From the NCBI GenBank assembly GCA_039720395.1, contig CM077824.1:17755046-17819045 (forward strand): a DNA stretch of 64,000 nt, in the 5' to 3' direction. The translations under genes were made by a program, and so were the position numbers. Below are positions 22,981-35,167 of the stretch, one piece after another (within the stretch, counting starts at the first letter, position 1; the number at the start of each line of letters is the position of its first letter). The stretch is from Liquidambar formosana (taxonomy: Eukaryota > Streptophyta > Magnoliopsida > Saxifragales > Altingiaceae). The notes beneath the pieces are model-generated. The model did not search any database. It was not told the origin of the DNA and worked only from the letters and a program-made list of their open reading frames with translations.

Positions 22981-24161
22981 ACAGGAATGCACAGCATCCC
23001 CATACCTAGATAACTGCATCAACAAACCACATCATGATTGTTTTGGGCCAGTTACAAAAATCTAATTAGGCATTTTGAGATGTCTGGTGCCAGTGCATTC
23101 TTGTATTTAATTATAGGTAATGATGCCTTTTCATACTGTCTCAATTTATGTCCGTTTTTCACCTTCCCCTTGGAACTCACATCATCTTAAAAATGTGATT
23201 AGCAAGGAGAAGATGTGACACAAAACGCCTACTCCCAACCATACAAAATGAGCCTTACCCAACTTGGTGGTACTCAATTAAGTGACACCTTGGAGGTCGA
23301 AGCTGGTGATCCTGACCATTCATTACGAGGAATAGGGCACAAAACCTATCTGGTCAAGTGATGTTATTCTAAATTATACAATACCCACCTGCTAGATGAT
23401 TAAAGTGCATCCAAAAACCATACCGAGAGAACACGTGGACAATTCAAGAAGCATGAAATTCCAACAGAATGACAGAATTTATCAAACATGTGAAAATTAT
23501 TCCAACAGCTATGGTAAAGAACTACTGACGACCCTTATGAGGAAAAAAAAATGTAAAAACTAGTGAAGACAAAAAGATAAGCCGTGTCAATTGTCAAATA
23601 AATACCCAAATATGGAGTAGATTCCTAATAGTGAAGCAACTTTTAATCTTACCAAAAATATATAGAAGCAACTCTTTCAAACCAAAAACCAAACTTCTAA
23701 TTGGGGCAAATGTATTTAGAGTAGTAAGACATGCAATACCATTCAGAATCATAAACAAAAACTTTCAGACTTCGGCTACAACTGGTGATCACCAACCTCA
23801 TGGGGAATGGGTATTATGATCTAGGGACAATTGTCTAGTACAATGGTAAAAGTCTTGGGATATTAACCAAAATTTCAAGTTCAAATCTAGAGTGTGGACA
23901 CTTCATGCAAACAAATGCTAAAAGTTTGCATCATATTCAGTTCACCTTTTTCTGGTTACTGTGGACAGGTGCCTTGGTGGTGCCTACTTCAAAAAGTTTG
24001 TGAAGCTGGCAACTTTAAACTAAAAACAACAATCTTTGCCCAGGCGCAAAACACTGAACCTACAAAGATGACCATTCATGCAATTCTACCATGAGAAATA
24101 GCCAACCCCCCTCCAACCAAAAAGAAAAAGAAAAGGAAAAAGATAAAAAAAAGAATCCCAC

Positions 24162-24202
<41 letters not shown>

Positions 24203-24415
24203 GAAAAGGCCATATTTTCTGTAAATGGAAAAATAAAAAACAAAAAATTTTACTCTGTTTCAAAGGAACATATTACATAGCAGAAAACCTTTGTGGATGC
24301 CAATAGCTAGAAACAGATATGGTGATGCATGCTAATTTCATCACATGAAAAAGAATGATCAAAACCCTTCAACCTGTCAGTTCAGATATTAAGAGCCCCT
24401 TTAATTTGAAGTTAA

Positions 24416-24446
<31 letters not shown>

Positions 24447-24480
24447 CGAATATTTAACATATTTGTATACATCAGATACT
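22981..24480. other. Intergenic with SINE-like segment
   Basis: No gene. Holds a Stowaway-like remnant at 23141, the SINE-like segment from 23833, a CA/CATA microsatellite at 24160-24202 and an A run at 24421-24446. 24218-24380 matches 33934-34090. Confidence 0.45.
23833..24045 (+). mobile_element. tRNA-derived SINE-like segment, copy 1
   Basis: Box A-like TAGTACAATGG (23836-23846) and box B-like GTTCAAATC (23879-23887), spaced as in a pol III promoter. The related segment at 33662 has a better box B. Homology between the two continues beyond the SINE body, so the insertion is older than the block duplication. Confidence 0.45.
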
Positions 24481-25970
24481 AACCCTTTAAATTCTTAAAC
24501 CTAAGTGATCAATACTCAATCTCAAGGTCAGCTATAAATTGGACTTCTTGACACATAGTGCAATCATATTACCATGGCTAAAGAGACAGTTAAGAAATGG
24601 GATCATATATGATTTAGCTCGACGTGTAAATGGATCTTGATGTTAAAACAAGAAGGAAATGAGGTTAGAGTTTCATTATCAAACCATTGGTTTCTAAGAA
24701 CCTATACATCCAGCCTGGTAGATAACTTAGTCGAACTCTACAGTTAAAACGAAGTGACAAGGTAAAAACCATAAGCACACTTGAACTTACCACTTTTAAT
24801 GCTGATATTCAATGTCAAATACATAAATCCTCCTTGTGAACATCCCTATACTAGCAGTAGATTGTAAGTAGATGATACTTCTTGATGAATAGTCACTACA
24901 GTTCGCAATTGGATTCTATAGCTCTAAATGCTGTAATACCAGTAACACTAAGTCTTCTTTTACCTGCACTTATGACACTGAACAGAAAAAAGAATAATAG
25001 GAAGAAATGATGGCATATTTACTATGCATGAAATGGTGAAGGAGAATAATGGGGTTGACTCCACAAACGACTTGTTTGTAAAGCTCACTGTGTAGTTAAT
25101 CTTTCATATCTTCCATAATTCTTGCAATAAAGAGCTAAGAAGAAAGGGCAGGAAGGAATCAATGAAGCATTGAACACAAGATGATTGAGACACATCAATG
25201 GAACAGGTAGATCACACCCCGTCAAACAGCTATTTCACAAAAACAGAATCCTAATGCTCTTCTTCATTCTAATCAATGTAACTCATTGATTGGATTTTTC
25301 AAAATTAGGCAACCAACATGAAATATTTGTAGTCAATCACAATCCCATGAGAACATAAATTGTTATACTGTTTCTGCAGGAAATTGCATAAATGAAAACT
25401 TAGGGATAACGGGAAAAATAAGCTCCTTGAATTTGCAAAATTAATACTAGTCATTGATACCCATCACATTATTCATCCTCACAAATGATACTAATCAAAA
25501 CTCACAAACAATCACTTCGGTTGCATTAGGTCTAGTTTTTCCTGCACTAAGAAATATTGATTAATATAAAGGAAGAAATGGAAAGGCATAATTACTTAAT
25601 AGGGAAGGAAAATAAGGTCATACAATAATGACTAGTATTTTGAACATTCAAGTCCAATATTAATCTACATCCATTTAAATTCCCACAACCAGGATTTTAA
25701 GAACATTTGAGAACAGAAAATAAAATGAATATCAAAATTTACAACGCCAACATCTCATGCCATTAACAGTAGAAAACCTTCAAAACAAGCCCCATCCTCA
25801 ACCTATGTGATCCATACTAAGAAGAGACCTACAATGGATTTGCTTAACACAATTTAATCAAATCTCTGCTTCTTGTAGCAAATTTGTTACTCAACTCCAT
25901 CATCTTCTGTAAACAAAATATATTTGCCTTTGCAAGTAACTTCATCAAGTCAATTCAAATGCCCCACAAA
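24481..25970. repeat. Downstream flank of F-box copy 3, duplicated block
   Basis: 24490-24790 matches 4575-4880 and 15650-15965; 24960-25165 matches 4990-5220; 25700-25970 matches 16280-16530. No coding sequence. Confidence 0.55.
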
Positions 25971-27163
25971 CTAATTTCCTTCATTAAGACAGACTAGGCT
26001 CTCCATGTAGTAGGTCAATACGTCTAATGACCCTTGTACCCCACGAATTTGAATTTCCTTCACTTGCTGGACTCTTGGGTCATATAAAACCAGCTCTCCA
26101 TCATCATCTTTCAATACAACTTCACCATTCTTCATGAAGCCTAATAATGGAAATATGAAATTCACACGCTGATCAAAAGTGAATTGGTTAGTCCAAGACT
26201 CCAGTGCACCATACTCCTTCATTACCCATATATCCACACGCTCCTTCTCCCCTTCTCTAGAATAGACAAACGAAGAAAGCGAATCCGCCATTGCACACTT
26301 GTCTAGTACATAATCATCACGGCAACACTCTGGGAGCTTTCGAACAAGATTTCACCGAATATCTCATTGCCCATGTCAAACGATAAGACAAATTCATAAA
26401 AGGGACCACCTTCCTGATACACACGCGCCAACCAATGAACAATTCCATTCAAAATAGGGTCTTTCGAACAAGATTGGATCACACATGGAAAAACATTTTC
26501 AATAGCTTTCCAAGAATTCGTTCTTAGCGAGTAAAGCTCAGCTTCAGGAGGAGCTTTAAGGCAACGAAGCGCAGCATTACATATACCATTAACACATGGG
26601 ATATATCTATGGTAAACAAACTTTACTACCCTGTAATCATCAATCTGAGGGACATGCCCAAACGCAAAATAGATGCAAGCAAATCGCTCAGTAATAGGAG
26701 TCGATTGAGGAAGGCGCTTGAGCTTTTGAATGGCAGGGTTCCACAGATATAAATCGCGCTGAATCCGTGGGTTTCCAAGACAAGAGAGACAGAGCAACCC
26801 ATTACAATAGCCCTCAACCATCAAACTTTCGACATTTTCCTTGAATGGAAGCTCCAATCTCTTTTGCCCCACAAATGTTTCATCACAACGCAGTGAGAAT
26901 TTGTCTAGATCAGAATCTCGATGCTTGATGAGCACATACCCCTTGTTATTCACACGAGTTTGATTGAGGTGGGTGTTGATGAAATTGGGATCGGAGATCA
27001 GAGCGTGCCAAGATTTGCATACGCACCTGAATCGCATTAGAGATTTGACGGGCAACTGTAAGAGGATGTTGGTGACCATATCGCCCGGCATATCGCGCAG
27101 CGTCGTCGCCATTCTTCTTCTTCTTCTTCTTCTTCGAAGAGATTTGTTAGGGTTTTCTTCCAT
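25971..27163 (-). pseudogene. F-box protein, FBA type, eight-base insertion (copy 3)
   Basis: Starts MEENPNKSL plus an Arg run at 27163. The F-box is at about residues 22-65 (MPGDMVTNILLQLPVKSLM, RFRCVCKSW), then CNGLLCLSC, LWNPAIQKLKRLP, FAFGHVPQIDDYRVVKF, ELYSLRTNSWKAIENV and VLSFDMGNEIF. The frame ends early at 26303. Comparison with copy 2 shows eight extra bases (CGAACAAG on the plus strand, 26341-26348) that shift it; removing them makes the joint match copy 2. The remainder (IWVMKEYGALESW, LYDPRVQQVKEI, YMESLVCLNEGN) is open down to 25971. Otherwise intact, so inactivation looks recent. A truncated F-box protein that keeps the SKP1-binding part could still be made. Confidence 0.85.
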
Positions 27164-27544
27164 TTGAGCTAATAAGAATGAAACAAAATGGATTATGATT
27201 TTATGGATCAAAGAAAACAAAACAGGATTATGGGTCAAAAAATACTCTGACAACACAGTTACATATAATTTTTCATCTCATCGCCTAGTGCATGGTGAAA
27301 TTGTACTGTATGTGATTGCAACTAGAGTCCCATTCGAAAAAACACAAGACTTTTTAAAAAATGATTTTAAATGCTTTTGCATCAATATATGTGTGTTAAT
27401 ATTCTACTTTTACTTCAGTTATACCAAATTTTTTTAAAAAGATAAAATACACATGAAAATGTGTATTTTAAGAACTCAATTAAAAATAGTTATTGATCTT
27501 TGGAACGAGAGAATAATTTTGGAACATTCTAAAAAAAAGAAGAA
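27164..27544. other. F-box copy 3 upstream region
   Basis: AT-rich, no gene. It lacks the leader similarity that copies 1 and 2 share beyond about 20 bp. Confidence 0.4.
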
Positions 27545-27593
27545 GGGATTTTTGGCCATAATCCCATAGTGTAAGAGTTCTTTTGTAATAGAC

Positions 27594-28059
27594 TAGGGGT
27601 GCAACTTGGTCCTAATTGGTCGGGTTAGGGGTATATCTGGACCAAACTGAATTAATTCGAGACTTCAAAAATGGGACTCGATCGGACCGACAAAAACGGT
27701 CTAATTCTCGGTTTTTTGTTTTTATGTTTGTTTTGTTTTGTTTCGTTTTTTTGTTTTTTTTTGTAAAAGGTAACAACTTTATTGAATAAGTATTATTATT
27801 TATTCAATAATACTTATAGATGGAGTATAATATATTAATATAAACATATAATTATATATTTTTTTATTTTTTTTATAATTTGGGAATTTGATCCGGGCCG
27901 GTTTTGAAACCCCATAAACTGTGGACCGGATCGAATTCATCGATTCTTAAAATTATGCCCCGAGAACTGGACTGATTAGTGTTTAGCTTGGATCGGACCA
28001 GACCAAATTGCTCGAAACGGTCTGGTTCTCGGGTCTATCCGAACCAGGTTGCACTCCTA
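27594..28059. mobile_element. hAT MITE, 466 bp, perfect 8-bp target duplication
   Basis: The ends TAGGGGTGCAACTTGG and CCAGGTTGCACTCCTA are inverted repeats. TAATAGAC flanks both sides (27586-27593 and 28060-28067). It is rich in GGTCC/GGACC and CGG motifs and codes for nothing. Confidence 0.9.
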
Positions 28060-28633
28060 TAATAGACCCATAAAGAAAAACACTTTTGTGATAATCCCTT
28101 TTCACCCAGTAGTGATAAAAATACACCCATTTTACATTTTAAAACAAATTGCAACCGTGCCATTTGCAACCAATTATGAAGACAAAGACGCAAAACGTCA
28201 TTGCTAGTGATCTCCTTTCTCCAGTGAAGCACACCAAAACCCCATGTTAGGAGAAGAGTTCGTTGGACCACCTCTTCCATTATCACCATTGCAACCATCG
28301 GATTAAGGCACACCAGTTAGGCATCTCAAGCTAGGAGATTGTCGAACAACCTCTTCCATCATCACCATTGCAGTCATTGGTGTGCTTCATTGTGACACAG
28401 TTGAAGATACTTCAACCGTTGCTGACCAGATCTAGAAAAAAAGAAAAAAAAAAAAAAAAAAAAAAAGGGGACAAAGAAGAAGAAATGGCACTAGTTTTAG
28501 AACAAAATAAGGGATAAACACTAGATCTATACAAAAAAAAAATAAATAAATGGAGGATTGCATCCATTGTTGCTGATTAGTCCCACTGTGATTTCACTAT
28601 CGTCGACCAAGAAATTGCTTAATTTGTATACAA

Positions 28634-28893
28634 AATAGTAACAGATTACTATTGTGTGCTTTGAAAAAAATTGTATACAAAAATAGTAATAACTTATTAT
28701 TTTATGCTATAAAAAAACATTACGATGATGTAAACTCAAACACCAGGTAGCAGCCACCCAAAAAACACTATTTATGTTGTGTTACTTTTCACAAATTTAC
28801 TATTTTGTGATTTAAAAATTTTATACACAAAATAGTAACAGTTTACTATTATCTTTGAAAAATCATATAATAACACAGTAATAACTTGCTATT
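28634..28893. repeat. 20-bp spaced palindromes AATAGTA-N6-TACTATT
   Basis: Four units of exact 7-6-7 length: 28634-28653, 28682-28701 (TATTATT arm), 28831-28850 and 28874-28893 (CACAGTA and TGCTATT arms). They share spacing and arm pattern with the MULE-2 motif. Confidence 0.75.
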
Positions 28894-29456
28894 TTACGTT
28901 ATAAAAAAATATTACAATGAATTGAACTCAAACACTAAGCAATAGCCCTCCAAAAATGGACAGATCTAGAGTTGCAAACAAAGACCAAAAAAAAAAAAAA
29001 AAAAAAAAACACAAATCTGGAGTTGCAAACAATAGATCTGGAGTTTGGAGATGAAAAGAAGAAGAAGACAAAGAAGTAACAAATCTGGCTGGGGCAGGGG
29101 GGAAGAGAGAGAGAGAGAGAAAGAAAAGAATGATAGGTGGTGCCCGTAGTGGTGGTGGTGGCCTGTCAGAGAAGAGGCGTCACTTGGCTATCGTCGAAAA
29201 AGGTCTAGTTGTGCCATTGATGAAAAGCCGCTAGAAAAGAAGTCGTTGTCGTTGTCATTTTCATGGAAACCAAAGCCCTCATTTTTTAAACTCAAGTTAT
29301 TACCTTTTAAAGGGTAAAGTGGGGATTTTTAGAATCTCTTTTCCAGCCTTACAACTGATAAAACTATTAAACTAAGGGGTTTTGGAATTAGAAATTCTTT
29401 TGATGGAGTTATTGTTAAAAGGAGACTCCTTATAGGGGTAATTGCTAATATTTCCC

Positions 29457-30734
29457 AAAAAAAAAAAAAAAAAAAATGACAATAAAATAAGAATGAAAGG
29501 AATACTTATTCTTTTTCCACGCAAATTGGAAACCCAAAGTCCCAAACGCTAAGCTTGGGGTACATGTAGACAGAAATCCTTTGTCCCTTTTATCATGCCC
29601 CTTCCATGTCCCCTAGCGCAAAATTGACCACCATCATTATCAACATATTGTTCATATTGATTAAAGGATTGCAAGTTCGAATGTTTGCTTTCTCACTGTT
29701 GAATACACAAACTTGTGATTGGTCTATGCATTGCGTGTGATTAGTCAGAGCCAAAAGACTGGAATACCCCTCTTTTTTTTTTTAATTTTAATTTTTTTGA
29801 AAAAAAAAAAGCCAAAGGGAAAGGGGCAGAGGATCTCTGTTCGGTACACAACCACCACGTCTGCAAACAACAAATTATGCAATCCACTGGGGACAAATCT
29901 AAAACAAAGAAGTTATTGTTTATGCTATTCCCCTAGTTATCTAAGTCATCAGCACACTGGAGCTAGGTACCCCACCCCTTTTTCTGGGCTTGATACTGAT
30001 ACTTGAGACCTACCCCTTGTCCTTTACAAGAGGGGAAGAGATAACATCAGCTTACAAGACCATTGACACATCTATTTTTTTCTTTTCCCCAAATAAGTTC
30101 TGATTTTATCCCAACGAACTCCAAAATACTATATTATTTTACTGCTTATTATTTTAGAGTCTTGTGTTTGTGTTTATGAATGACAGATCCCCTTTTGAAT
30201 GCAAGTTAAGCTCATTTCCTAAAATTCATTACCTGGTTTTCTTCAAGTTATTCCCAAAATTTTCCCAACCCCCTCCCCATTCCAAATTATTCCAATGCCG
30301 GATAATTCTTCACAATGCTCAAATCAATAGGTTGCAAAGCTAAATCTAACTTACTCTCGCAACAATCTTTACCCAAGAGTGACTCTACGTTAAGATGAAC
30401 ATTCTTTGTGTTCTTTGGCATTTCGGAGCTATTGTGGATGATTCCATAGTTGCAGGTCATGTAATTAGCCAACAAACCCACTCAGCATTCATTACCTGGC
30501 GTTGGGGACTTATCCAATTTCTTCCACAGCTTCCATTAACTTTACGTTAAATTATTTACTCACCTGAACTGAAAACTAAAAAGGCCACCTCACCCCACAA
30601 AGCCACAAAGTTCGAATTCTATTCTTGACTTTAAACCAGCTGCATCCACTTTATTTCTAATTTCCCTTGGGTGCCAATGTAGTTGGGATTCTTTGTTCCT
30701 CTTTGATGCTATTAGCTCTCTCTCTGGATTTCAA

Positions 30735-30775
<41 letters not shown>

Positions 30776-31459
30776 CTTAACGAGCTCCCCATCCCTGCCT
30801 TCGCATAAATGTTCAAGAACATTTCTTTAACTCCCAGCAATGTTTGGTTCAAGGTCAAGAAAATGCTTCACGATAGCTTCCCAAGAGAGATATAGCCATA
30901 GAGTTGGTGTGACGAATCTCATTAACCCAACATTTTCTGGTGCTCATAATTGAACATGTCCTGTGTTCAAAAGGTAACTGCGTGGGATGTTTAAGAGGAA
31001 GGGATTAAACGTTTATGCCTGCTTCTCCCAACTAAAATAGAGTCGATTCATACAACCAAAATATGTAGCCCGACATAATCCAATTGGACACTAGAGATGC
31101 AAGAAATGGGCTATATTTGTACCATATGCCAAATCAAAGACACAGTATATGGGTGGCATTTGAGAGATCAGTGACATGGCTGCAATACATTCCCAAGGCT
31201 GAAGAAAGAGTTAAACATTCAAACAGCAATTTATTGACGAATCGTCTGTAAGCAGTTGAAACAAGGAAGCATAATACAACATTTGGAAATTTTGAGAAGA
31301 TAATTCTTTCTAGAGTTGTTGAAAACAAGCTCTTTTCTGCTACATATAATTAAAAACACGTCTTTTTTTACATGTTAGGCAAGATTGAGATTTTAATTTG
31401 GAAGAAGCTATATGAATATGAAGTTTTTGCAGCCACAATGACCAAACAAACAAGCTCTA
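29457..31459. other. Intergenic
   Basis: No gene recognised. 30780-30910 is related to 33210-33340 (shared CATAAATGTTCA and GATAGCTTCCCAA), and 30090-30140 to 32570-32610. A 38-base A run is at 30736-30773. Confidence 0.45.
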
Positions 31460-32080
31460 GGACTGGAACATAGCCTGCCCAAGTATCAAGACATGATATT
31501 ATACCCCAAAAGTAGCTATACTTATTGATAGTTCAACCATTTCCAAGACACCTAAAGCCTTCAAGAATGGACCCATAAAGTAGGACTGCTCTATATTATT
31601 CAGTTACTGCAATTAAAAGAACTAGAACAGAGCCTGCACAAGTATGAAGACATGATATTATACCCCAAAAGTAGCTATACTTATTGATAGTTCAACCATT
31701 TCCAAGACACTTGAATCCTTCACGAATGGACCCATAAAGTAGGACTGCTCTATATTATTCAGTTACTGCAATTAAAAGAACTGGAACAGGGACTGCCCAA
31801 GTATCAAGACATGATATTATACCCCAAAAGTAGCTATACTTATTGATAGAAGCCTTCACGAATGGACCCATAAAGCAGGACTGCTCTATATTATTCAGTT
31901 ACTGCAATTAAAAGAACTGGAACAGAGCCTGCCCAAGTATCAAGACATGATATTATACCCCAAAAGTAGCTATACTTACTGATAGTTCAACCATTTCCAA
32001 GACACCTAAATCCTTCACGAATGGACCCATAAAGTAGGACTGCTCTATTTTATTCAGTTACTGCAATTAATAGAATTGGC
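31460..32080 (+). repeat. Tandem minisatellite, four units of about 160 bp
   Basis: Units start near 31461, 31621, 31780 and 31915 with the phrase ACTGGAACAGAGCCTGCC. All share CAAGACATGATATTATACCC and GGACCCATAAAGTAGGACTG. Unit 3 lacks about 26 bases (the CAACCATTTCCAAGACACC part). No ORF runs through it. Confidence 0.9.
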
Positions 32081-32722
32081 TGTATATTTTACATGATTAA
32101 CAAAGTGACACCAAGGGACATCAAAATGATCATTTTAGGACCTCTAAAATACTCAAGGCATGGACTCGCATACTAAGACCCATGAAGCAAAATTTCACTG
32201 AAAGTAAATTTAATAATAATGAGTAGAAGGGAAACTCGAATCCCAGCCTCGAAGATGAGCAAAGTGCTATTAGAAAGATGAAGAAAACAGGAACACAAAG
32301 TAAAATAACATGCTTCCAAATTCTCAGAATAGCCTGCCAATAATTTTAGTGAAAACATCATTCTCATACCATCCATTATTATCTCCTCCACCTCCATTAT
32401 TGTCTACTCCACTTCAAGGGGCCTTTCCAACCAGTCCGTAATCCCTCTACTGTGTATCAGAGATGTTCCTACTCTCTACTTTAACTAAGAAGCTAAAGTA
32501 GTTAGCCTCAATCTTGGAGATCCTCTTACTCTTATATTCATTATTTATTTTATTTTATTTTATTTTCAAAAAACTCCTGATTTTATTCTAATGTACTCCA
32601 AAATACTATGCTAAAAAATCACAAAGATCCAATACAATATATCTTTCCTGAAAGTTTATGCTGTACCTTGTTCTTAAAGTAGCATTGAACCAAAAAATAC
32701 AAGTGGTAATCATACTTTGCTA
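32081..32722. other. Intergenic
   Basis: No gene. 32400-32530 is a shorter relative of the repeat at 2060-2420. Confidence 0.4.
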
Positions 32723-33007
32723 TAGGGGTGCAACTTGGGTGGGCACAACCCGAACAACCTGTTTCCAACCTGAGCTTTAAGCGGTCCGGTTTGCCCAACC
32801 TGCCCAATTCGTCCAACTCAACAACCCCAAGTGACTATGGGCAAATAGAGCACAACCCGAGCTTGTAAACTTGAGCTCGGGCTAGTCATGGATAGGAGCC
32901 TCCAGGTGATGTTCAAGTTGGGTACGGTCATCAGCAAGGGGTTCCATCCTTTATTCCTTTGGGTTGAGCATGGGCAAACCTCCCAATCCACCCAAGTTGT
33001 GGCCCTA
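32723..33007. mobile_element. hAT MITE, 285 bp
   Basis: The left end TAGGGGTGCAACTTGGG and the inverted right end TAGGGCCACAACTTGGG match closely. The 8-bp target copies are CTTTGCTA (32715-32722) and CTTTGCTG (33008-33015). Same end family as the element at 27594. Confidence 0.8.
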
Positions 33008-35167
33008 CTTTGCTGTAATGATGTTATTTCTATCAATCTTTTGATTCCGATTGTTGAAATGATGGAAGCGATTTGTATCTCTCAAACTAGCTTCCACCTT
33101 CTTAATTTACTAATTTCCCCTGCTTCTATTGATCATATCTCTTTAATCAATGTTCAGAACATCGCTTTTACTTAGCTCCTAGGAATAAATGTTCAGAAAC
33201 CTCCCACATCCTTTTCTTTGCATAAATGTTCAGAACATCGCTTTTACTTAGCTCCTAGGAATGTTTCGTTCCAGGTCTAACAAACTCTGCATGATAGCTT
33301 CCCAAATCTCTATAGAGTTAGCATGAGTTGAGTAGCAACGTCCCTTACGCTGATGGATTGCCCCTTTGCTCCATAAGCATGCTTTCTACTACCTCCTTTG
33401 CCTTCTTGATTCCCCTGGCTCTACCAAATATATTAACCAGAGACACTCCCACATCTGAAAATTAAGATTGCTAACCATAGATAATTTGTTCGATCATTAG
33501 CAAAATAAGGCACAAAGATTCCAATTTTTCTCATTCCATCTTAAATGGTCGAAACAAACTACATAATTGGAGAATTCACCCTGTCACAATACACAAAAGG
33601 TCATACATTTGTGTAGGCAAACAGGAAGCATATCTTACTCAAGAAGAACTGAAGAAGCCACTGTCTAGTACAATGGTAAACATCTTGGGAAATTAAGCAT
33701 AAAATTCGGTTCGAGTCTTGAGATTGGCCACTTCCTGCAAACAAATGCTAAAAGTTAGCATCATATTCAGCTCACCTCTCTATGGTTTCGGTGCACAGGT
33801 GCTTGCATGGTGCCTATTTCAAAAAGGTTGTCAATCTGGCAATTTTAACCTAAAAAAAGACAAACTTTGCCTTGAAAAATAGCAGCCCTTCATCCATTTC
33901 CCCGCCCCCAACCCCAACAAAAGCCATCTTTTCTTTGGATGGAAAAAGAGAAATCAGAATAATTTACTCTGTTCCAAAGCAACACATCACAAAACCATAA
34001 TTCCTAGATCCCAATAGTTGCAGTTAAGGTGACACATGCTAATTATTTCATCACACGAAACAAGAATGATTGGAACACTTCAACATGTCTATTTTTTTTT
34101 TGGGTAAGTAACGTCTATTGAAATATTGAAACATTCCTTTCGCCATAAAAAAAAATTATACATATCTTGAGAAACAAAATCTCAATTGGTAGCACAAACT
34201 CTGCGGGAAAGGACTTAGGTTAAAACAAAGAAAACCTGAAAAAACATAAGCACACTTTGAACTTAACAAAACCTTCTATTGGTGGTCCATATCATATACA
34301 TGAATCCTCATGAACAATTACACCATTCCAGTACTCAGTAAGCAAGGGCTGCTAGCTCTGGTTACAGTTGTAAATGCTATAGAACAAATTTACTAATTAG
34401 ACAGTTCACCCTGCCACAATATACAACAGTCATTCATTTGTGCAGGAAAACTAAAATGTAGAGTCAGGAGACTATTACACTAAAATGATTTGGTGGCTTA
34501 GTCGATACATCGACCATTTGGCCAACTAAAACTCAATACACATTTTCCAACTTTTCTAGGACAGTTTATTGACACCCTTTTGTCCCTGTTACCAAATAGA
34601 CTATTATTGTGTAAAATCTTCAACTATATTCAGCAATATTTCAATTTTAATTACTCTTAACAGTATGGTATGGTAATCTCTAGCTGTTTCATGCATATCT
34701 AACATATTATGTTTTTGTCTATTCCTACAAAAATATTTATTTATTTGCTGCATGACAAAAAAAACATGGAAAACAGCAAATCATTTTCAAAAAGGCTATG
34801 TGGTAGAACCAAGACCTTGATTCCCTTAAGAATATGAGTGAAATAGTGTTAAATTACCTAGACATTGCAATAAACGAAATCTAGGTAGTATGCACTCAGG
34901 TCTACAACATACATTTCAAACTGAGAATTGAGCAATCAAAAATAGGAGAACAAGTATAGTAGTAAAAACTTTGCAAGAGATTAGATCAATTGTAACAATA
35001 TTTAGGAAACTGTTCAAAATGTATTAACCTCAATAGATTTTTTTTTTTTAGTAGTTATATAACTGAAAATGGCATACGTTAGATTGCCATAACTAGGCAC
35101 ATAGTACTTTCTTGATGGTACCAAGATTTACAAAACTGTTACAGTAATTTGCAATAACCAAAGAATA
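33008..35167. repeat. Downstream flank of F-box copy 4, partly duplicated
   Basis: 33200-33260 has a short direct duplication (ACATCGCTTTTACTTAGCTC). 33660-34100 matches 23830-24380 and 34250-34380 matches 15285-15400. Includes the second SINE-like segment. No gene. Confidence 0.5.
33662..33870 (+). mobile_element. tRNA-derived SINE-like segment, copy 2
   Basis: Box A-like TAGTACAATGG (33667-33677) and a canonical box B GGTTCGAGTC (33708-33717). The body matches copy 1 at 23833. Confidence 0.5.

Larger units (their letters stand above)
27545..29456. mobile_element. Non-autonomous MULE related to MULE-2
   Basis: The left end GGGATTTTTGGCCATAATCC and the inverted right end GGGAAATATTAGCAATTACC resemble the two ends of MULE-2 (44772 and 54358). 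There is no transposase. The middle carries the 20-bp palindrome array described separately, and a hAT MITE (27594-28059) has landed 49 bp from the left end. A 200-bp tandem duplication (28625-28770 and 28815-28960) contains the palindromes. No clear target duplication because both flanks are A-rich. Confidence 0.6.

Noticed and set aside
24060..24306. ORFs with Thr-Tyr or Val-Tyr repeats
   Set aside because: Translations of the CATA/CA microsatellite at 24160-24202.
28035..28313. 92-codon minus-strand ORF
   Set aside because: Runs across the end of a hAT MITE into the host element, so it cannot be an old gene.
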